Source: Streptomyces bluensis (GTDB lineage Bacteria; Actinomycetota; Actinomycetes; Streptomycetales; Streptomycetaceae). From it: a stretch of 64,000 nt of DNA. The notes below the pieces were generated by a model that saw nothing but the letters and a program-made list of their open reading frames with translations, was not told where the DNA came from and ran no database searches. The position numbers and the translations under genes were made by a program. The stretch covers positions 1 to 64,000 of the forward strand of contig NZ_BMVM01000006.1 in NCBI RefSeq assembly GCF_014650715.1, in the 5' to 3' direction. Numbering within the stretch: position 1 is the first letter of the stretch; every line of letters begins with the position of its first letter. Positions 1 through 8,460 of this stretch are shown here, in pieces.

Positions 1-631
1 GCGGATGACGCGCGAGAACCTCGTCGACCTCGGGCGTCAGCGCGCCCGCGAGACGCACGGCGGCCTGACGCGACTCGTCCCGCAGCGCATCCACAGCCGT
101 GAGGATCACGTCCCGCCGGCCCTGACTCTCCGGTACTCCGGCCGCCGCCCGCTCGTACAGGCGCGCGCCCTCCTCCAGGACCAGGTCGGTGTCGAGTCCC
201 GCCGGGATCTTGATCCGTGCGTGGTGCCGCCAGGTGGTCACCGGGTCACCCCACGCCTGCACCTGGTACGTCCAGCGGCCCTCGCGCGGCAGGGACACGG
301 TGGCGCCCCAGCGGTCGGTGCCGGGCGCCAGCTCACGCATCGGCGTCCACGGGCCCGTTCGGCCCTCGGGGTCCTTCAGGACGACATTGGCGGCGACGGC
401 GTCATGACCCTCGCGGAACACCGTCGCCGAGATCTCGAACTCCTCGCCCACGACCGCCTTCGCGGGGCGGCGCCCCTGATGGACGAGGGGGCGGACGTCG
501 AGGACCGGTATGCGTCCGATCGTGGGAGGTTGGGGTGCCGGGGAGGGCGGGTCGGCGCTCTCCCGGCGCACGGGGGGTGCGGGGGTGGTGCCGGTCGTCG
601 GGGGTGCTGACGAATGGTGCGTGGCGGGCAT
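1..631 (-). CDS. glgE: GlgE maltosyltransferase, N-terminal part (3' truncated by window edge)
   Basis: About 210 N-terminal residues of alpha-1,4-glucan:maltose-1-phosphate maltosyltransferase, the cytosolic enzyme that extends alpha-glucan from maltose 1-phosphate. The visible part is the N-terminal beta-sandwich region, with family-typical strings IGRIPVLDVRPLVHQGRRP, GEEFEISATVFREGHDA, WGDPVTTWRHHARIKIPAG and LYERAAAG. The catalytic GH13 barrel lies outside the window. The ATG at 631 is preceded by GGAG. Neighbouring glgP and glgX support an alpha-glucan role, and in Streptomyces glgE usually sits with treS, pep2 and glgB, expected just beyond base 1. The Pro/Thr-rich first 25 residues are variable in the family. 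Confidence 0.93.
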   Translation of the reverse strand, partial: MPATHHSSAPPTTGTTPAPPVRRESADPPSPAPQPPTIGRIPVLDVRPLVHQGRRPAKAVVGEEFEISATVFREGHDAVAANVVLKDPEGRTGPWTPMRELAPGTDRWGATVSLPREGRWTYQVQAWGDPVTTWRHHARIKIPAGLDTDLVLEEGARLYERAAAGVPESQGRRDVILTAVDALRDESRQAAVRLAGALTPEVDEVLARHP

Positions 632-778
632 GACCGCTCCTGTCCGCGTCAACGTGGGTGGGCGGATGAGGGTGTGGGGAGGTGGGGCCTGCGGGACGTA
701 CCGGAGGAGCCTTCCCACCCTACGCGGGTGGGCATTCCGGCACTTTGTTAACTACTCGCGCGTATGTCCACACACAAG

Positions 779-809
779 ACCGGCCTCGTCCTGTGCGGGC
801 GAGGCCGGT
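779..809 (-). terminator. Hairpin terminator after the subtilase gene
   Basis: Perfect 10-bp stem ACCGGCCTCG / CGAGGCCGGT with an 11-base loop, about 40 bases past the subtilase stop. It separates that gene from the glgE promoter region (632-778). There is no clear T-run, as usual in Streptomyces. Confidence 0.7.
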
Positions 810-847
810 CCGTGCGGTGCCGCTCCGGTCGGGCATTCAGCCTGGTA

Positions 848-2050
848 CTAGGGCTTCTCGACCTGCAAGATCTTGTTCGGTGAGCCGGGGCCACGGTCCG
901 TCACCCTGCCCGAAACGGAACGGTTGACGAGAGCCCGGCTCACCTGGGCCGGGGTGGCCGTGCGGTGGTCGGCGAGGTAGAGGGCGGCCGCACCCGCGAC
1001 ATGCGGGGCCGCCATCGACGTACCGTCGAAGGTCACCTTCCCGGTGTCGCTGCGGTGCGACGCGGAGGTGATCCCCACGCCGGGCGCGAACAGGTCCAGG
1101 CGCGAACCCCAGTTGGAGAAGCCCGCTCGCCGGTCCCTGTGGTCGGTGGCACCGACGGTGATCGCCTGCCTGACCCGGGCGGGTGAGTAGAGCCCCGCCG
1201 ACAGACCGTCGTTACCGGCCGCCACCGTGTACGTCACGCCGGACGCGATCGAGCTGCGGACGGCCGCGTCGAGCTGCGCGTTGCCGAGGCCGGCCAGGCT
1301 CATCGTGGCCACCGCGGGCTTCCGCGCGTGCCTGGTCACCCAGTCGATGCCCGCGATGACCTGGGCGGTGGTGCCTCCGCCGCCGTTGTCGAGGACGCGG
1401 ACCGAGACGACCTTCGCCTTCTTGGCGACGCCGTACCTCGTGCCCGCGGCGGTGCCGGCGACGTGCGTGCCATGGCCGTTGCCGTCCCCCGCGACCCTGT
1501 CGCCGCCCACGAAGTCATAGCCGTAGGAGGCCCGGCCGCCGAAGTCCTTGTGGGTGATGCGGATGCCGGTGTCGATGACGTAGACCGTGACGCCCCTGCC
1601 CGCCGACTCCGGCCCTGTGAAGCTCTTGTCGAGCGGCGGGTTGGACTGGTCGATGCGGTCGAGCCCCCATGACGGCGGGGTGCGCTGCGTGCGGTCGTAG
1701 GTCACCCGTGTGTCCTGGACGACCGACGCCACACGGGAGTCCGCCGCGAGCGCCCTGGCCTGTCGTTCGCTCACCCGCACGGCGTAGCCGTTCAGGACCG
1801 AGCTGTAGGTCTGGCGGATTCTCGCCCCGTACTTCTCGGCGACGCCCTTTCCGTCCGCCGAGGGAGCCTTCGTCGCCCCCTTGAGCGTCACGATGTAGCT
1901 GCCGCTCACGGAACCGGCCGCGCCGGCGCCGAGTATCCGCCCCTGCGGGACGGCGTGCGCGGGCAGGGTGATGGCCGACAGCACCACGGCCGTGGCCGCC
2001 GCGGTCAGGCCCTCCGCCCAGCGCACACGCCTGTTCGCCGTCCGTGCCAT
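848..2050 (-). CDS. Secreted subtilisin-like serine protease (S8)
   Basis: Exported subtilase of 400 residues. A Sec signal peptide (about 1-33, ending LPAHA) is followed by an I9 inhibitor propeptide (about 50-117, SGSYIVTLKG to VVQDTRV) and a proteinase K/aqualysin-like S8 domain. The triad is intact: D160 (YVIDTGIR), H193 (GNGHGTHVAG), S345 (FDGTSMAAPHVAG), with oxyanion N280 (TVAAGND). The reading frame stays open upstream to 2305, but ATG 2050 is preferred: it follows GAGGAGG at good spacing and starts a classical signal peptide. It probably matures by autocleavage and degrades extracellular protein. There is no C-terminal add-on domain. A terminator hairpin follows. Confidence 0.93.
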   Translation of the reverse strand: MARTANRRVRWAEGLTAAATAVVLSAITLPAHAVPQGRILGAGAAGSVSGSYIVTLKGATKAPSADGKGVAEKYGARIRQTYSSVLNGYAVRVSERQARALAADSRVASVVQDTRVTYDRTQRTPPSWGLDRIDQSNPPLDKSFTGPESAGRGVTVYVIDTGIRITHKDFGGRASYGYDFVGGDRVAGDGNGHGTHVAGTAAGTRYGVAKKAKVVSVRVLDNGGGGTTAQVIAGIDWVTRHARKPAVATMSLAGLGNAQLDAAVRSSIASGVTYTVAAGNDGLSAGLYSPARVRQAITVGATDHRDRRAGFSNWGSRLDLFAPGVGITSASHRSDTGKVTFDGTSMAAPHVAGAAALYLADHRTATPAQVSRALVNRSVSGRVTDRGPGSPNKILQVEKP

Positions 2051-2404
2051 GGGTGAGTTCCCCTCCTCAACTCGACGCATGACGGCCGGAGTTCGCCCCC
2101 CACGACAGTGCCCGGCCGATACGACCCTGCGCAGCCTCTCGTGCGGTGCGAAGTCCCACAAGGGTGGGTTTTGCGCCTGAACCGGCGGCCCTCTTTTGCG
2201 CCTGAACCGGCGCCGCTCTCGCGGACCTGGCTGGTCGGCGTCGTGGTTCCCCAGTTGATGGTTGCGCTGAGTGGCACTGGAGGGGCGCATCCAGCGAGGC
2301 GCCATGTTGCCGGGGCACTCACGCCGCTACGGTCGGGAGTGACGAAGGGACGCACAACCGCGTGGGTCCCTCGGCCGCGTACGTCCTCGCGAAGGTGGAA
2401 CCCA

Positions 2405-5038
2405 GTGAAGGCGATCCGCAGATTCACCGTTCGACCCGTCCTGCCCGAAGCCCTTCACCCGCTCAGCGAACTGGCGCGCAATCTGCGCTGGTCCTGGCAC
2501 GCCGAGACGCGTGACCTCTTCCAGTCCGTCGACCCGGAGCGCTGGGCCTCCTGTGGCGGTGACCCCGTACGCCTGCTCGGCGGGGTCTCGATGGACCGCC
2601 TCGCGGAGCTGGCCGAGGACCGGCGTTTCCTGCGGCGCCTGGCCGCGGCGGCCGACGACCTGCGCGACTACATGACGGGCGAGCGCTGGTACCAGACCCA
2701 GCCCCCCGGGCTCCCGGCCGCCGTCGCGTACTTCTCACCCGAGTTCGGCGTCACCGCGGCCCTGCCGCAGTACTCCGGCGGCCTCGGCATCCTCGCCGGG
2801 GACCATCTGAAGGCGGCCAGCGACCTGGGCGTACCGCTCATCGGCGTCGGCCTGCTCTACCGGCACGGCTACTTCCGCCAGACCCTCTCGCGCGACGGCT
2901 GGCAGCAGGAGCACTATCCCGTGCTCGACCCGCACGAACTGCCGCTGGTGCCGCTGCGGGAGGCCGACGGCTCCGCCGCCCAGGTCGACCTGGCCCTCCC
3001 CGGCGGGCGGCTGCTCCGCGCCCGCGTCTGGCAGGCCCAGGTCGGCCGTGTCCCCCTGCTGATGCTCGACTCGGACGTGGACGAGAACGACCACGGCGAG
3101 CGGGGCGTCACCGACCGGCTGTACGGCGGCGGCAGCGAACACCGCCTGCTCCAGGAGATGCTGCTGGGCATAGGAGGAGTGCGCGCGGTCCGCACGTACT
3201 GCCGTCTGACCGGGCACCCGCAGCCCGAGGTCTTCCACACCAACGAGGGACACGCGGGCTTCCTCGGCCTGGAGCGCATCGCTGAACTCCGCGACCAGGG
3301 ACTCGACTTCGACGCCGCACTGGAGGCGGTGCGCGCCGGCACGGTCTTCACCACCCACACACCCGTCCCCGCCGGCATCGACCGCTTCGACCGCGAGCTG
3401 GTGGCCCGCCACTTCGGCCCCGACGCGGAACTCCCGCGCATCGACGTGGAGCGCGTCCTGGGGCTGGGCATGGAGACCTACCCCGGGGGCCAACCCAATC
3501 TCTTCAACATGGCCGTCATGGGGCTGCGCCTGGGCCAGCGGGCCAACGGTGTCTCGCTGCTGCACGGCCGCGTCAGCCGGGAGATGTTCTCGGGCCTGTG
3601 GCCGGGCTTCGACCCGGACGAGGTCCCCATCACCTCGGTGACGAACGGCGTGCACGCCCCGACCTGGGTGGCCCCCGAGGTGTTCCGCCTGGGCGTCCGC
3701 CAGCTCGGCGCGCAGCCCACGGAGGACGCGCTGACCGTCGGCGGCTCGGACCGCTGGGACGTGCTGGCGGACGTGCCCGACCAGGACATCTGGGACCTGC
3801 GGCGGTCGCTGCGCGAACAGCTGGTGACGGAGGTGCGGCGGCGGCTGTACGCGTCCTGGCGGCAGCGGGGCGCGGGCACGGCCGAACTCGGCTGGATCGA
3901 GGAGGTCCTGGACCCGGACGTGCTGACGATCGGCTTCGCGCGACGGGTGCCCTCGTACAAACGTCTGACGCTGATGCTGCGGGACAGGGACCGTCTGAGG
4001 GACCTGTTGCTGGACGAGGAACGGCCGGTCCAGATCGTGGTGGCGGGCAAGGCGCACCCGGCGGACGACGGCGGCAAGCGGCTGGTGCAGGAACTGGTGC
4101 GGTTCACGGACGACCCGCGGGTACGGCACCGGATCGTGTTCCTCCCGGACTACGGCATGGCGATGGCCCAGAAGCTGTACCCCGGCTGCGACGTCTGGCT
4201 GAACAACCCGCTGCGACCGCTGGAGGCGTGCGGGACGTCGGGGATGAAGGCGGCGCTGAACGGCTGCCTGAACCTGTCGGTCCTGGACGGCTGGTGGGAC
4301 GAATGGTTCCAGCCGGACTTCGGGTGGGCGATCCCCACGGCCGACGGCACGGATCGTTCAGCGGTGGGCGACGGCGACGACCGCCGGGACGACCTGGAGG
4401 CGGCGGCGCTGTACGACCTGCTGGAGCAGCGGGTGACACCCCGTTTCTACGAGCGCGGCCGGGACGGTCTGCCCGACCGCTGGATCGAGATGGTCCGCCG
4501 GACCCTGACGCATCTGGGCCCGAAGGTCCTGGCGGGCCGGATGGTCCGCGAGTACGTGGAGCGCCTCTACGCCCCCGCGGCCCGCGCCCACCGGGAGCTG
4601 GCACCCGACGTGGCTCGGGAGCTGGCCGAGTGGAAGGCGCGGGTGCGCTCGGCCTGGCACCGGGTCACGGTGGACCATGTGGAGACATCGGCCTCGTCGG
4701 CCGCGGCGGAACTGGGGACGACGCTCGCCCTGCGGGTGCGTGTCGGTCTGGGCGACCTGGCCCCGGACGATGTGGAGGTCCAGGCGGTCTCCGGCCGGGT
4801 GGACCCGGACGACCGTATCGCGGACGCGGCGGGCGTCCCGCTGAAGCCGACGGGCGGCCCGGACGAGGAGGGCCGCTGGGTGTACGAGGGGCCGCTGTCC
4901 CTGGACCGCACCGGCCCCTTCGGCTACACGGTCCGCATCCTCCCGGACCACCGGCTGCTGGCGTCACGGGCGGAGCTCGGGCTGGTGGCGCTGCCGTCGG
5001 AGGACGCGGGGGAGGGGGCGGGGGTGCTCATGCGGTGA
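2405..5038 (+). CDS. glgP: Alpha-glucan phosphorylase (GT35)
   Basis: Cytosolic phosphorylase of 877 residues that releases glucose 1-phosphate from alpha-1,4-glucan. The N-terminal DUF3417-type segment (FTVRPVLPEALHPLSELARN) marks the actinobacterial glucan phosphorylase branch. FHTNEGHAGFLGLERI and EVPITSVTNGVHAPTW are family core motifs. The PLP-binding lysine is K615 in EACGTSGMKAALNG. The GTG at 2405 is chosen because it starts the conserved N-terminus and follows AAGGTGG; the frame is open from 2108. It is divergent from the subtilase and near glgE, so it probably balances GlgE-made polymer. Whether it acts on glycogen or on maltodextrin cannot be read from the sequence. Confidence 0.93.
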   Translation: MKAIRRFTVRPVLPEALHPLSELARNLRWSWHAETRDLFQSVDPERWASCGGDPVRLLGGVSMDRLAELAEDRRFLRRLAAAADDLRDYMTGERWYQTQPPGLPAAVAYFSPEFGVTAALPQYSGGLGILAGDHLKAASDLGVPLIGVGLLYRHGYFRQTLSRDGWQQEHYPVLDPHELPLVPLREADGSAAQVDLALPGGRLLRARVWQAQVGRVPLLMLDSDVDENDHGERGVTDRLYGGGSEHRLLQEMLLGIGGVRAVRTYCRLTGHPQPEVFHTNEGHAGFLGLERIAELRDQGLDFDAALEAVRAGTVFTTHTPVPAGIDRFDRELVARHFGPDAELPRIDVERVLGLGMETYPGGQPNLFNMAVMGLRLGQRANGVSLLHGRVSREMFSGLWPGFDPDEVPITSVTNGVHAPTWVAPEVFRLGVRQLGAQPTEDALTVGGSDRWDVLADVPDQDIWDLRRSLREQLVTEVRRRLYASWRQRGAGTAELGWIEEVLDPDVLTIGFARRVPSYKRLTLMLRDRDRLRDLLLDEERPVQIVVAGKAHPADDGGKRLVQELVRFTDDPRVRHRIVFLPDYGMAMAQKLYPGCDVWLNNPLRPLEACGTSGMKAALNGCLNLSVLDGWWDEWFQPDFGWAIPTADGTDRSAVGDGDDRRDDLEAAALYDLLEQRVTPRFYERGRDGLPDRWIEMVRRTLTHLGPKVLAGRMVREYVERLYAPAARAHRELAPDVARELAEWKARVRSAWHRVTVDHVETSASSAAAELGTTLALRVRVGLGDLAPDDVEVQAVSGRVDPDDRIADAAGVPLKPTGGPDEEGRWVYEGPLSLDRTGPFGYTVRILPDHRLLASRAELGLVALPSEDAGEGAGVLMR

Positions 5039-5071
5039 GGGAAGGGGGAGCAGCGCCGGGGCGGGAAGGGC

Positions 5072-5386
5072 TCAGTGCGTCAGCTTCAGGCCGGCCACGC
5101 AGCCGACGATGCCGACCAGCAGCAACAGTTTCAGCGGGCTCGCGGATTCACCGTCGAAGAGCATGGCGTACGTCGCGGTGAGCACCGCTCCTATGCCGAC
5201 CCAGACCGCGTAACCGGTGCCCACGGGCACCGTCCGGAGCGCGAAGGCCAGACCCGCCATGCTCAGTACCAGCCCGAGCGCGAAGACGACACTCGGCACG
5301 GGGCGGGTGAAGCCCTCCGACTTGCCCAGCGCGGTCGCCCACACCGCTTCCAGTACTCCGGACACCACCAGAACGATCCACGCCAT
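5072..5386 (-). CDS. sugE: SMR-family guanidinium exporter (Gdx/SugE type)
   Basis: Small multidrug resistance protein of 104 residues with four membrane helices, the usual SMR size. The essential glutamate is E13 (VVSGVLEAVWATALGKSEGF). The segments PVGTGYAVWVGIGAV and IVGCVAGLKLTH are typical of the SugE/Gdx subtype, which exports guanidinium, rather than EmrE. ATG 5386 is chosen over the upstream in-frame ATG at 5413 because GAGGAG precedes it and because the upstream start lies inside the riboswitch. The guanidine-III aptamer immediately upstream supports the substrate. Convergent with glgP. Confidence 0.9.
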   Translation of the reverse strand: MAWIVLVVSGVLEAVWATALGKSEGFTRPVPSVVFALGLVLSMAGLAFALRTVPVGTGYAVWVGIGAVLTATYAMLFDGESASPLKLLLLVGIVGCVAGLKLTH

Positions 5387-5398
5387 GACAGACTCCTC

Positions 5399-5439
5399 GC
5401 GTCGTCTTGTCATGACTGGGTACGGCGCATCTCGTCCAG
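5399..5439 (-). promoter_or_regulatory. Guanidine-III (ykkC-III) riboswitch controlling the SMR exporter
   Basis: Read on the minus strand, these 41 bases closely match the guanidine-III aptamer as I recall it from Thermobifida fusca. Landmarks in order are CTGGACGAG, TGCGCCGTACCCAGTCA, then GACAAGACGACGC. The outer helix CTGG/CCAG is complementary where the reference has CCGG/CCGG, a compensatory change. The pseudoknot helix GCGCCGT/ACGACGC pairs except for one position. The 3' strand lies directly against the Shine-Dalgarno GAGGAG (5392-5397), so ligand binding could control access of ribosomes to the exporter start. The alignment is from memory. Confidence 0.88.
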
Positions 5440-5591
5440 GAGCCTGTCGGGCTCTGCGCCCTACGATCGCACATCACTCCGTGCCCCGGCACAGCAGCCC
5501 CGGCGGCAGGCGAACACCCGACCGAAAACCGACCCTGATCCGCCGCGGACGCCGGTTAACGTGCTGTTCGACCTAGGAACAGGGGCACAAC

Positions 5592-6797
5592 ATGGTTACC
5601 CAACCCGCCGTCGACCTGCGGAAAATCGGCACGGAATTCACCCGCGACCCCTATCCCGTCTACGCCCGGCTCCGTGCGGAAGGGCCGGTTCACCGTGTGC
5701 TCGACCCCGACGGGGAAGTGGTGTGGCTCGTCGTCGGCCATGAGGCGTGCCGGGCCGCGTTCACCGATCCGCGGCTCAGCCGGGACTGGCTGGGGTCCGG
5801 GGACGTCCGGCAGATCGTCAACACCGGGCAGGACGCGTCGGTCCTCAGGCACATGCTGATGTCGGACCCGCCGGACCACACCCGGCTGCGGCGACTGGTG
5901 GCCCGGGAGTTCACCCCGCGTCGTATCGACAGGCTCGCCCCGCGGGTTCAGCAGATCACCGACGCGTTGCTGGACGCGATGCTGGCGGCACCGGAGCGGC
6001 GGGCCGATCTGATCGATTCGTTCGCCTTCCCGCTGCCCATGACCGTCATCTGCGAACTGCTCGGCGTGCCCGAGCTGGACCGGGACGCCTTCCGGGGCTG
6101 GTCCAACGAGATGGTCGCGCGGACGAGTCCGGAGGGGGAGTCGCGGGCCTACCAGGACATGACGGGATATCTCGCCGAGCTGATCGCGGCCAAGCGGGCG
6201 CGCCCCGGCGACGATCTGCTCAGCGCGCTGATCCACACCGCCGACGAGGAGGGCGACCGGCTCTCGCACGACGAACTCATCGGTATGTCCAGCCTGCTGC
6301 TCATCGCCGGTCACGAGACGACGGTCAACCTGATCGGCAACGGCGTGCGGGCGCTGTTCGCCCACCCCGGGCAACTCGCCGATCTGCGCGCCGACTTCGG
6401 GCTGCTGGACGGGGCGATCGAGGAGATGCTGCGCTACGACGGGCCGGTGGAGAACTGCACGGACCGGCTGGCGCTGGAAGACGTGGAGATGGGCGGTGTG
6501 ACCATCCCCGCGGGCGCCACCGTCCTGATCACCATGGCGGACGCCGACCGTGACCCCGAGCGCTTCGAGGAACCGGACCGGTTCGACATCCGCCGGGACG
6601 CCCGCGGCCATATGGCCTTCGGCCACGGCCTGCACCACTGTCTGGGCGCGCCGCTGGCGCGGCTGGAGGGCCGGATCGCGATCCGCACCCTGCTGGAACG
6701 CTGCCCCGGCCTCGCGCCGGACGCGGACGAGTCCGGACTGCCCTGGGTGCCGGGGCTGCTGATCAGGGGGGTGCGGAGACTGCCGGTGCGCTGGTGA
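5592..6797 (+). CDS. Cytochrome P450 (CYP107-like)
   Basis: Soluble bacterial P450 of 401 residues. I-helix oxygen-binding motif A239-G-H-E-T-T; K-helix ExxR in EEMLRYDGPVE; heme-ligand loop FGHGLHHCLG with C350. The substrate-independent frame (DPPDHTRLRRLV, PDRFDIRRDARGHMAFGHG) resembles CYP107-type enzymes of secondary metabolism. No ferredoxin or ferredoxin reductase gene is adjacent, so electrons must come from elsewhere. It stands alone between the SMR exporter and a decayed mobile-element zone. The substrate is unknown. Confidence 0.92.
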   Translation: MVTQPAVDLRKIGTEFTRDPYPVYARLRAEGPVHRVLDPDGEVVWLVVGHEACRAAFTDPRLSRDWLGSGDVRQIVNTGQDASVLRHMLMSDPPDHTRLRRLVAREFTPRRIDRLAPRVQQITDALLDAMLAAPERRADLIDSFAFPLPMTVICELLGVPELDRDAFRGWSNEMVARTSPEGESRAYQDMTGYLAELIAAKRARPGDDLLSALIHTADEEGDRLSHDELIGMSSLLLIAGHETTVNLIGNGVRALFAHPGQLADLRADFGLLDGAIEEMLRYDGPVENCTDRLALEDVEMGGVTIPAGATVLITMADADRDPERFEEPDRFDIRRDARGHMAFGHGLHHCLGAPLARLEGRIAIRTLLERCPGLAPDADESGLPWVPGLLIRGVRRLPVRW

Positions 6798-7426
6798 GAA
6801 GCTGTTGTCTTTCCGGCCGTGAGGACTGCGTTTTCGCTGGTGAGGCATGGGTTCGGTGGTCTGGTGGGAGTGGCGGCTTGTCATGTCGTCGCTGCTGTGG
6901 GCGTCGTGGGTGCCGTCGGTGGGAGGGCTGCTGGAGGAAGCCGACAGCATCCAGGCCGAGCTGGCCGTGGCTGAGCGGGAATGGATGGAGTGGGCGTCGC
7001 CCGCTCGAAGGTCGGTGAAGTACTGGCCTGTCGGACGAGACCGGGCAGGACCACGCCCGGGCCCACCAGAGCGTGCCGTCCGCAGAGAAGAAGCCTGGAA
7101 AGTCGCCGCAGGTGCCGGAGGCGGCGAAGCCGAAGTCGCAGGTGCCGTTGTGGCGCGAGGGGCTGGACTGGTCGGTGCTGTCGGTGGACTACCAGCGCAA
7201 TCCTGCAAGGGGCGGCCGACCGGGCCCGGCTCGGGAAGGGGCGGGTGCCCTGCCAGGAGATGACCGCCGAGTTCGGTATGGACGTGGCGCCGACGCGGGT
7301 GGAGGTGTTGTGGTTGAAGGCGAAGCGGCCGGTGGCCCGGGGCCGGCCGGGCCCCGGGCCGCTTCACGCCTGCCCGCGGTGTGGCCTCGCCAGGCGGCAG
7401 GTCATGACCATGGTCATCGACCAGTA
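6798..7426 (+). pseudogene. Frameshifted remnant of an unrecognised actinobacterial protein
   Basis: No intact gene. A coherent protein can be followed only by switching frame: LLEEADSIQAELAVAEREWM (about 6925-6990), then SKVGEVLA (about 7005), then KPKSQVPLWREGLDWSVLSV (about 7125-7200), then GRVPCQEMTAEFGMDVAPTR (about 7240-7300), ending near 7426. The pieces resemble, from memory, uncharacterised Streptomyces proteins found near mobile elements; I cannot name a family. At least three frame changes show that it is decayed. It lies back to back with the recombinase remnant that follows. Confidence 0.5.
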
Positions 7427-7429
7427 GAC

Positions 7430-7965
7430 CATTGGCCGCCACTGATGGGGGAGCCAAGCGGACGGGCCGGCCGTACTCATTGCGGATATCGCAGGTCACC
7501 AGCCAGCGGCGGAGCATCTGCCGGTAGCTTCCGTCGGCCATCCGTGGCCTCCCCGACGCGTTCGGGTGCGGCCGTGAAAAGAGGACAGCTGTGTCCTTTT
7601 CCTCTCAGGTCCGCCGGAGGCGATGTGCCGCGGGAACGGCTTGTAGGAGGTGGCCGACGAGGGTAGCGCCCGGCCGGGCGCATCGTCACCAGCAGGTCAG
7701 CGACCGCGATGCCGCTACGGGCGTGGAACTCGTGGAAGGTGCTGACCGCGGCGAGCCTGCGGTTCACGCCGGCTGCCGTGCAGTGGTGCTCGACCGTCGG
7801 CAGCACCGCCACGGCCACCGCCCCGCTCCGAGCCGGCGGCGGAAGCCGCAGCGCATGCCCGGCACAGGTCCGGAAAGCTGCATCTCCGAGGGGCTGACGC
7901 TCGGGCCCCTGTATTGCTGTGTCGGCACCGGAGCTTGCGCAGGGAGGAGAGCACTTCAACCCGTC
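7430..7965 (-). pseudogene. Tyrosine recombinase remnant
   Basis: Two minus-strand segments look like ends of one phage-integrase-type recombinase. LPTVEHHCTAAGVNRRLAAV plus STFHEFHARSGIAVADLLVT (about 7830-7690) matches the N-terminal SAM-like arm-binding domain. SYRQMLRRWLVTCDIRNEYG (about 7540-7470) matches the region just before the catalytic HxxR box. In intact relatives this continues into TPHQWRHT, but here it runs into unrelated sequence. The middle of the protein and the catalytic box are missing. The window from 7965 to 8229 shows nothing recognisable. Confidence 0.55.
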
Positions 7966-8229
7966 GCCACTCCGCCTCCCCATCCCCGGACCACGGGCAC
8001 GATCCGTGCGCACCGAATGCAGAGCGAACGCGGGAAACCAGGACGTCCAACACCGTTTGGGGGCGCCCGGCTGAGCATGAGTCCCGGCAACAAGACTCAC
8101 TCCCGCTCAGTCTTCAGGAACGGTTGCTTTCGGCGCGGAGGCGCGGAGGCGCTTCAGGGGGCTCACCCCATGACGCCGTTCCGCTTGGCTTCGCCGATGG
8201 AGAGGAGCACCGCGCGGTCGTTGGCTCAT

Positions 8230-8241
8230 ATGAACGATCAA
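8230..8241 (+). promoter_or_regulatory. Putative LacI-family operator, distal site
   Basis: ATGAACGATCAA, 11 of 12 bases identical to the site at 8364 and the same orientation. Centres of the two sites are 134 bp apart, compatible with looping. A third copy lies before the LacI gene of the cassette. Confidence 0.6.
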
Positions 8242-8363
8242 ATTTTTCAGGATGGCTGAGGAGGACAGAACGGTCTGGACGACCCATCAGGAACCCTGAA
8301 TGGTCAGCTGGAGTGCGGTCATTCCCTCCCCAGGGGTTGACGGGGCGCGTTGTCGAGGCCATC

Positions 8364-8375
8364 TTGAACGATCAA
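8364..8375 (+). promoter_or_regulatory. Putative LacI-family operator, proximal site
   Basis: TTGAACGATCAA is a dyad with one mismatched pair around a central CG, the usual LacI-family operator form. It lies 86-97 bases upstream of the binding-protein start codon, so it probably overlaps the promoter of the import operon. The regulator is most likely the gene at 14091-15212. Confidence 0.65.
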
Positions 8376-8460
8376 ATTGGGGTTTCAGTCGTCGACGAGC
8401 CGCTGCAGGGAGCCGTGATGTAGTGCGGCTCGCGAGCTGCAGGTCAACGAGGAGGTCACG

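Noticed and set aside
2735..4129. 464-residue minus-strand frame inside glgP
   Set aside because: Antisense shadow of glgP, with His/Gln/Val-rich composition and no motif.
7591..8259. 222-residue plus-strand frame
   Set aside because: It is opposite the tyrosine recombinase remnant and has no motif of its own.
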